Assembly (NCBI GenBank): GCA_023238725.1
Contig: CM041539.1
Location: forward strand, 24,702,104 to 24,766,103
Source: Scortum barcoo
Lineage: Eukaryota; Chordata; Actinopteri; Centrarchiformes; Terapontidae
Reading direction: 5' to 3'
DNA length: 64,000 nt
Below are positions 57,130 through 64,000 of this stretch, piece by piece. Within the stretch, counting starts at the first letter, position 1. Every line of letters starts with the position of its first letter. Made by a program: the position numbers and the translations under genes. The notes beneath the pieces are model-generated. The model saw only the letters and a program-made list of their open reading frames with translations, ran no database searches and was not told where the DNA came from.

Positions 57130-57835
57130 CAATCAATCAGAATAGTCAGAATACTTAATTCATCCCCAGGGGGAAATTTGGTGTTCAGTTGCTCTGATAA
57201 AGAGAACACAATAGAAATATACAAAAATACAATAAAAACATAATATGTACAATAAGAATATAAATACAATAAATATAATATGTACAGAACAGAATATATG
57301 CATTAAATATAAATATAAATATAAATATAGTGGCGTGTCAGTGAGAGGAGTTGTAAAGTCTGATGGCCACAGGCAGGAATGACTTGCTGTGGCGTTCTGT
57401 GGTGCATCTTGGGGAAATGAATCTGTTATTGAATGAGCTCCTGTGCCTGACAAGCACATCATGGAGTGGATGGGAGACATTGTCCAAGATGACATGCAGC
57501 TTGGACAGTGTCCTCCTCTCTGACAACACCATCAGAGAGTCCAGCTCCACCTCCACAACGCTGCTGGCCTTGCAGGTCAGCCTTGTTCATCAGTCTGTTG
57601 GCGTCAGCTACCCCCAACCTGCTCCCCAAGCACACAACAGCATACAGGATAGCACTAGTCACCACAGACTCATAAAACATCTTCACATTATCCTGCAGAT
57701 GTTAAAGGACTTCAGCCTCCTCGGGTAGTGGAGGTGGCTCAGGCCCTTTTTTGTAGACAGCTTTGGCATTCTTGGTGTAGTTCAGTTTATTATCGAATTA
57801 TACCTTTAGTCCTCCACAATGTCATTTTTTCCAGA
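57130..57835 (-). mobile_element. LINE 3' fragment (jockey superfamily), inverted
   Basis: On the minus strand ORF2 C-terminal blocks appear in several frames: KKGLSHLHYPRRLKSFNICR, MFYESVVTSAILYAVVCLGS, then VELDSLMVLSERRTLSKLHV, LDNVSHPLHDVLVRHRSSFN and SKSFLPVAIRLYNSS with a stop near 57340. The 3' end reads AAATTTCCCCCTGGGGATGA near 57155-57176, followed by ATTCTGA/ATTGATTGA-type short repeats. Homologous in layout to 47945-48900. Contains a (ATAAAT)n tract near 57305-57328. Confidence 0.87.
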
Positions 57836-57854
57836 AAATACAGCTAAACAGATC

Positions 57855-58215
57855 TTGTGACACCATGTGTGCCTGGTCGCCTCCTGAGGTCCTCAGCCAA
57901 ACCTCTGCTGGAGATTCCTCAGTCTAGGCTGAGGACCGAGTTATTGGGCCATTTAGTCAGGGTGACCACTGTTTGGAAGAACCTCCTTAGGAGGTAAGAC
58001 TGGTGAGCTCCTTATCCTCTTTTAAACCCTCTCTATAACATGTCTAACATATTTTAATTCAAACGCATTCTCTCAGATCTTCTTTTATTGATTACTTTAC
58101 TAATTCACAGCCAGAGGACAAGCACACACTCATATTGACTGATTTAATTATCTTATACTGTTTCATGTATTTGACCTTTTTTAATATTCAGCTCCTTCTG
58201 CATCATGTTGTGTTT
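57855..58215 (+). mobile_element. L2-like LINE C-terminal and 3' UTR scrap
   Basis: GCCTCCTGAGGTCCTCAGCC reads RLLRSSAKPLLEIPQSRLRT, matching the C-terminal block of L2-type ORF2 just before the A-P-LWN motif, then degenerate TTGGAAGAACCTCC. A T-rich 3' UTR style follows. Heavily decayed. Confidence 0.55.
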
Positions 58216-60503
58216 TAACCGTTTTACACTTGTTTTTATCAAGTTTATTACTGTTCATATTACTATTTTTAAGTATCCTAAGTATCCTATGTACAGTATA
58301 CATAGAAAAATATTATAAAAAAACTACACAAAGATGATTCGCCCTACCAATGCAACATGCATCAGTGCTGGTTTGTGCAAATATATTATGAATTGGCTCC
58401 AAGCCAGGGTCAATCAGCCTGACACTTCTCACTCCCATCAATAAAACTGCTGGACTGTATGAGTTATTCATACCGATGACTAAACAGTGTTTGATTTTCT
58501 GGTATCTTAAAATTACTCTTTGTAGTTTTTAACTGGTTATGAGACACCCTCAATTTAACACTGATGCCTCTACATGATCTACATAAGCAAACTGTCTAGT
58601 TATTCTTTGTGCCTGTTCGTATAACAGCTAAAATGACTGAAAGGATTTGGTGTATTATTTATTTATTCAGTATTCAGTATTTGCCTCAGTATTTAGTATT
58701 CAGTATTGGCCCTGGACTGCACTGATCAGTAGCGTTGTTTTTCTGTGGAGGAGTAACTGCTCTCTAAAGTGGCAAAAAGCGTCAAGCAGACATTAACTCC
58801 TGCTGCAGGCCCATGCCAGAGCTGGCAGGGAGTAGTAGCAGCTGAAACTGAGTCAATGTGAGAAAATGTGCTGCTTTTAATGCCTTTAATGTGTAAATGT
58901 TTGACAGGACACGCACACGCACACACACAATGAGAGAGTTTAAGACAGGAATTTGGGGAGTTGTCTGGCAATGGTAAGTCTTAAAATAACAAACACCTGT
59001 ATGTGTTCCCTCACAGAGCAGTGCAATGTTAAGAACCTGTTTGTCATCCAGCGTCTTATTCTGACGGCTATATGCACGACTGAACATGTTGGGTCCTCCC
59101 AGGTAAAACGTGGAGAGCTGTTGCACAGGCCAGTGGCCCAGTCTGGAAAGATACTCAGCATCGGTGAACACGTGGAGTGTTGCTAAATTATTTCACCCCT
59201 ACATGGTTTGTCTTATCATTGCTTCTTATCATTTTATTGTATATATATTGTGTATAATTTTGATACTGTAATTTGCCTGACTTGACTATGAATGAAAAGG
59301 GGTATTGTATTTAATGTGTGGGCTGTTAAATAAAACTTTCCACGTCTTTCATGGTGGTAAATAGAAAAAAAGCTTTCATAGTTCAGTTCTAAAAAGTATT
59401 TTTTTTAAATTTTTATATGCTAAACACTTTAGAAACACTATAGTTTTCACTGTGTAAAACCTGGCCTAACAGAGGAATTAATGCTTCAAAATGTTATTAC
59501 ACTTCTATATAGTACTCAAAGGGTAGCGTTAATGTTTTCCTGGTACACACAGTGAAGGAAGTAGCTGTATCTTCTTCCCATGACATTTCAGCCTGGGTTT
59601 CCTCAAACCTGGCTGCAAGTATCTCCTGTTACTGTAACACAACTGTATGACTTCCTCATTACTTTTCACTTTCTCTGATTATTTTTACAGAAGTTTTATG
59701 GCCAGAACACAATGGCTATATTCTGCTGAGCAAACATCTATGTCTTATTGTGACGAAGGCGCTTAATCACAATCAGAGGCTAAAAATGTCTTTGCAACAT
59801 TTTGGTTTACTTACTAAAATACTTTGTTTGCTATTGAAATTTTAATACAGCTGCCTCTCCAGGTATTAGCATCATAATAACATACCACATATAACTTCAC
59901 TGTGATTAACTCTAACACTCTAACTTACAGAATGTACACCATACCTGTGTGCATGCTTGTCCTCTGACTGTGTCTTATCTCTTGTCTCAATCTGGGAGAT
60001 GAAAAAACAGAGAAAGTCAGACAAAAGCCATATTGTCCAACACTGGCAACTGAAAGAGAACCCAAGATGCGCCAAAAGAATGAAAGGTGTTTTCCAAAAG
60101 CATCTCTTTAACAAATAAGCATTGTTTGAAATTTGGCAGCTGGAAGCAATGGAGGATTCCTCCATGCAAAACATTCCATCTTATTGTCACCAACACCCAA
60201 CACCCAACTTTCAGCTCCATTCCTTATTAAACCAATAAATCGTTGATAGCATGACACCAGGTCTGTGACAGAGAAACAGAAAAACATATCCTCACTGTGC
60301 AATGATCATTAACACCAGCACATGAAATAAAGCTGCTGTTTTTACTCAATCACAATTGACATTTCATAGTTGGCTACAATACCATCATGTATGAGGCCAA
60401 GTTACCAGGTAAGCTTAACACATTTTATTCTTACTTTGATATCCTCAACAATTAGTCAACTAACAATTCTGCAGGGTGTCTGAGTAAAGCTGCTGGGCCA
60501 ACA
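58216..60503. other. Gene-free stretch
   Basis: About 2.3 kb. Minus-strand frames at 58726-59171 overlap one another and show no domain. Short (CA)n near 58914-58928. Confidence 0.5.
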
Positions 60504-60536
60504 TGTTAGTTCAGGGACAACATCCCTGAACTAACA
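60504..60536. repeat. Perfect 14-bp inverted repeat, 5-nt loop
   Basis: TGTTAGTTCAGGGA at 60504-60517 and its exact reverse complement at 60523-60536 around CAACA. Confidence 0.96.
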
Positions 60537-60689
60537 CAAAGAACACATTTGAACCATCACTGAAATTTCTAACATCTCACTGTCCCAGGGGAGTGTTCCA
60601 AACCTGTTTCGAGAAGACTTACATTGACCTTTATTTATAGTTTAAATTATGTAACCCCATTCTGCAGAATTACTGAGATATTGGTTCTC

Positions 60690-61382
60690 CAACACATCAA
60701 AGACAGCAACTCAGCCAGCCTGGATCCAAACTAGTCAGTTTGCATTGAGAGCCCACAGACCCAGAGAAAATGTCATCTTCACTGCCATCCAGTTGGTCTC
60801 CACACACCTTGAAAATAACCACATCTACATTGGAAAACTGTTTATTGATTTCTGCTGAGCTTTTAAGACAATCACCTGCATCAATCTGACTGGTGAAACT
60901 AACGCTGTGGGGTGGAGTAGCATACTCTGCAACTGGATATTGGATTTGTTTACAAACAACTTGAACCACTTGAAATACTCAACACCAGAGCTCCCCACAG
61001 TTGTGTGCTCAGCCCCCTTGTTCATGCTGTACACCCATGAGTGCAATCCCAATCCCAGTTACAAACTCAGGCTCAGGACCACAGAGCTGTGCACTGGGAG
61101 GTTAAAATTACCTTGGACATTTTTAGTGCCCATCTACCAAGAATCAGTGATATCAGTGAGGTGAGATACATGAGACTCAAAGGATGCTAGAAGACAATAA
61201 CTATTCCAGCCAGAGCCTGTCTATCTTGTTCTGTTTATATATTTTTATGGACTTTTTTATTTTGACCTACTTTTTCAATATCTGTTTGTAATCTGTGTGT
61301 TGCATTAAGGGGTTACAACTGTCATTTTTATTGTGGAACCCTGTGGTGTAAAAAGACAAAATAAATTAACTTTGAATCTTCA
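60690..61382 (+). mobile_element. LINE fragment (jockey superfamily, like the 2.5 kb LINE) with internal deletions
   Basis: Decayed RT blocks on the plus strand: an ENVIFTAIQLVSTHLENNHI-like run, GKLFIDFC-AFKTIT (first Asp block), LCNWILDLFTNNLNH, and VVCSAPLFMLYTHECNPNPS (the region normally QGCVLSPLLFTLYTHDC). The FADD block is lost. The 3' UTR follows, and the element ends with AATAAATTAACTTTGAATCT at about 61360-61380, again an AATCTT-type tail. Confidence 0.8.
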
Positions 61383-63329
61383 GTCTGACTCTCAATTTCT
61401 CCCTGAATGGTTTTATTGACATCATATAATATGACATTATCAAGAGGTCTCTAAAACTATTAGCGTCTCAGTTACTGCTGCTATCAATGTCTAGAAGCAT
61501 CACGCATCAAAATAAATGAAGGAGGTACAGTACATTTGGTAAGTCATATTGTATTCATACATTTTAAGCTATATGTGGAAGAAAATATAAACTCATCAGA
61601 AGTTACGTGAATTTCATAATCTTGTTATGAAAATAATAAAAATCCAATGAAATGAATTCATTATTTGAATCATTCAATATTTCTTTTAGACGAATTGGTA
61701 GAAATGCTGATACATTTTTCACTATAACTTTAGATAACTACATTACATGGTCACTAAGTGAAGTGAAGATGCTACGGAAATGGTGGCAACAGGGACAGAA
61801 TCCTTCTCCAAAAGGAGGTGTATTGGATTGACTTTCTTTCTTTCCACATAGGGATGAATGAGGGGATTTAATTAGCTTGTTTTTAATGTATATAAATTGT
61901 GTATTTTTTGTTGGTTTGTTTGTTTTGTTTTTCATGTTTTCATATCATTTTCAGGATCCATTACAAAAGGCTGTCCCTGGATAGATTGTGTCTCCCTCTG
62001 TACCTGTTCAGCTGTTAAGGTTACCTCTAATTATGCATTTCCCCCTATTGACTGCACTTGAACAACTGATGTTATTACGGTAGAGAAGACTATGTACATA
62101 AAGCATATAAAACATATAAGATGATGTTTTAGTAAAAATGCAGTGTATTTTTTTTTATAAGTATTATTTCACAGTATCACATGCATTACTTTCTCTTTAA
62201 TATTGTGTAGGTATTTCTTACTAGCTAATACTACTAGTTACTTTTTGATTGTCTTTGCTAACATGAATTTCAACATTTACTTTTTACTTCTTATCTCCGT
62301 TTACTTATTTCTTTACTAAGTTAACTTACTTTTGTTTTACTATTATATATCATTATATTACTGTACAAAGTCTTGGTGTTTTATTTATTTCAATGTGTTT
62401 TATATTTTATGTTTATTGTATTGTATATATTTTTTAGCAACATCTGGCACAAGTTATTCCTTTGCAATGAACAAATGTACCTGATTATAGCTTATTTTTT
62501 GTGTCTTTATCCATTCACTATAGGTTCTGCTATACCAGAGAGAAGTGCAGAAGTGAGAAGTGCAATGTGGATCTGTGTCTGCAGCTGGAAAGAAACTGTT
62601 TTAGAGAGTTTGCTGTCAAGGAAAACTTCTGCTGTTGATGAATTGATGGTGTAACTACAACAAATCAATTTGCTGTCCATATTAACATTGTCATCATAGA
62701 AAATGTAATAATTTGTGTCACTTGCTCCAAAATCTCCCTTAAAGTAATTTTCATATTAGGTACAAATGGCCAACAATCAAGCTAAATACAGATTCAGGCT
62801 TATCCAAGCCCACTCATATGCATCTCTCCTTGTTCACAAAACAGCAGTTCTGCTCTGCCATCACACTCCAGAAATGGACATATCTGCAGAGTTTGTTCCT
62901 TGTTTCTCTACTGCTGAGACAGATCTTTGGCAAGAACATGGATTCTTACAAGGAATAAGATGCCATAATGTCTAATAGATTCTAATAGATCAAACTAGTA
63001 CAAGGCCAAAGTCCAAATGACATTGTTCGGTTAGAATCCTAAAACTGATTTATATTTTAAGGCTGCATGCAATGTGTCATAGGTTACATGGGCAAGGACA
63101 AAGTCAAAGACATTTTGGATACCTGCAAAATTGAATATAATCTTTTATACACATATAAACATTTTCTATACTTCAGAAGTGTGAGGAGGAACTTGAAAAT
63201 TCAGTAGTCTTAAATCTCACTACTCTTCCAACAGCTGATTTAGAGCTTTGTCTGAATTTTAGGACTAAATTTGTGTCTCCCATAATATCAACCAACCATT
63301 CAGAATATGCTATTAAAGTAGAAGTAGGC
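61383..63329. other. Gene-free stretch
   Basis: About 1.9 kb, AT-rich. No supported gene or repeat. Confidence 0.5.
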
Positions 63330-63690
63330 CTATGCCCAATGACAGTAGTACAAGGCAGATTGTCTGTGAAAAAATCAGACTCCTCTGGCTCCACCTGATG
63401 CTTCAAAGGCCGTTTGAGAAGAACCCACCTCACCTGGGTCAAAACAACAATGAGAACAAGGGTATCTGAGCAAGCGTCAGTTACTGCTCCTGCACAGGCT
63501 CTGCTCCACTTCATGTGCTCTAACTGTGAGCGGATCTTACAGCGGACAGACAACAAACAAACAACCAAGCAATGGGAAAACAGAAGTTTATATGAAAGAT
63601 CGTAACTAGAAGAAGAGAAATGAAGGAAAAGTAATTAAAAAGAATTAGACCAAGCGATGCTGCAAGGAGGGGCTTTGGTGTCAAACTAGT
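63330..63690 (-). repeat. Dispersed repeat, copy D (probably hAT-derived, non-autonomous)
   Basis: On the minus strand it carries TCTAATTCTTTTTAATTACT, TTGGTTGTTTGTTTGTTG, CAGGAGCAGTAACTGACGC, CAGGTGAGGTGGGTTCTT and GGTGGAGCCAGAGGAGTCTG then TTTTTTCACAGACAATCTG, in the same order as copy B. The antisense frame 63173-63568 reads through it and is not a gene. Confidence 0.65.
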
Positions 63691-64000
63691 GTGCACTGTA
63701 GTATGAAGAGCAAGGAGCTAGAATGTATACTCTGATTTTCAAATAAGTGCACTTTCAGCCTGTAAGATTATGAGCGTTTCCTAAATTTACTGACTAACAG
63801 GCAGTGCACTGATAATTGTAACATGGCAACATAACAGTGGAACTTGTTAGATCAACAGTATAGAACACTGTACGGGGGCCCTTTGACCTGACTTGACTTT
63901 CAGCAGCAATAATTATCTTTCTCTGCAGCACTGCTGATCTTTCACTTTCACAGACACATTGTCCTTGGCAGGGTTGCAATGACTCAGTGAAATGAATAAA
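63691..64000. other. Gene-free stretch to window end
   Basis: No supported feature. Confidence 0.5.

Noticed and set aside
63173..63568. 131-codon minus-strand frame
   Set aside because: Reads through dispersed-repeat copy D; no protein family resemblance.

Overview
This window looks like gene-poor, AT-rich nuclear DNA of a teleost fish. The basis is the mobile-element content: Tc1-like transposons with the CAGTGGGGCAAAAAAG and CAGTGCATCTGGAAAG type ends, jockey-superfamily LINEs of the CR1/L2/Rex1 kind, an L2 (Maui-like) LINE, hAT and PIF/Harbinger DNA elements, Ty3/gypsy LTR debris and tRNA-derived SINEs. I saw no bacterial operon, tRNA, rRNA or CRISPR array, and no complete cellular gene. 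Most open frames are chance frames or shadows of transposon genes.

Layout. 1-2.2 kb: AT-rich sequence, then a Tc1 copy with a large internal deletion. 2.5-5.4 kb: a nearly full-length but frameshifted LINE (endonuclease, reverse transcriptase, short-repeat 3' tail). 5.8-6.0 kb: a long (TA)n tract. 6.6-7.7 kb: a gypsy RT scrap, a fragment shared with 20.7 kb, and a PIF/Harbinger remnant carrying part of its Myb/SANT-like gene. 7.9-9.2 kb: one copy of a four-copy dispersed repeat, then a hAT MITE with an 8-bp target duplication inside older LTR-like sequence. 9.2-17.1 kb: almost featureless. 17.2 kb: second dispersed-repeat copy. 19.2-21.7 kb: a three-level nest (Harbinger, L2, inverted LINE tail). 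24.4-27.8 kb: two Tc1-like elements of different families, both with two ends and TA duplications, only about 0.4 kb apart. 28.1-29.8 kb: third dispersed-repeat copy and a shrunken gypsy element with a perfect 5-bp duplication. 32.7-38.2 kb: LTR scrap, hAT-like remnants and a 961-bp hAT element with a perfect 8-bp duplication. 38.7-40.3 kb: two exon-like blocks of a fish multi-copy gene family on the minus strand, the only cellular-gene-like signal, and broken. 39.1-41.6 kb: SINEs. 43.2-44.0 kb: a Tc1 fragment with a clean 225-codon N-terminal frame. 47.3-49.8 kb: gypsy, LINE and L2 scraps. 57.1-58.2 and 60.7-61.4 kb: further LINE fragments. 63.3-63.7 kb: fourth dispersed-repeat copy, inverted.

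The elements do not work together. They are independent insertions at various stages of decay. I found no convincing new biological system. The points most worth checking are a roughly 100-nt long-stem hairpin at 53.77 kb that could be a small-RNA precursor, the intact HTH-only Tc1 frame at 43.3 kb, the exon remnants at 38.7-40.3 kb, the four-copy dispersed repeat, the nested insertion, and several near-perfect inverted repeats with short loops. All family names come from recognising motifs and ends by eye. No alignment or database search was run, and edges without target duplications are approximate.
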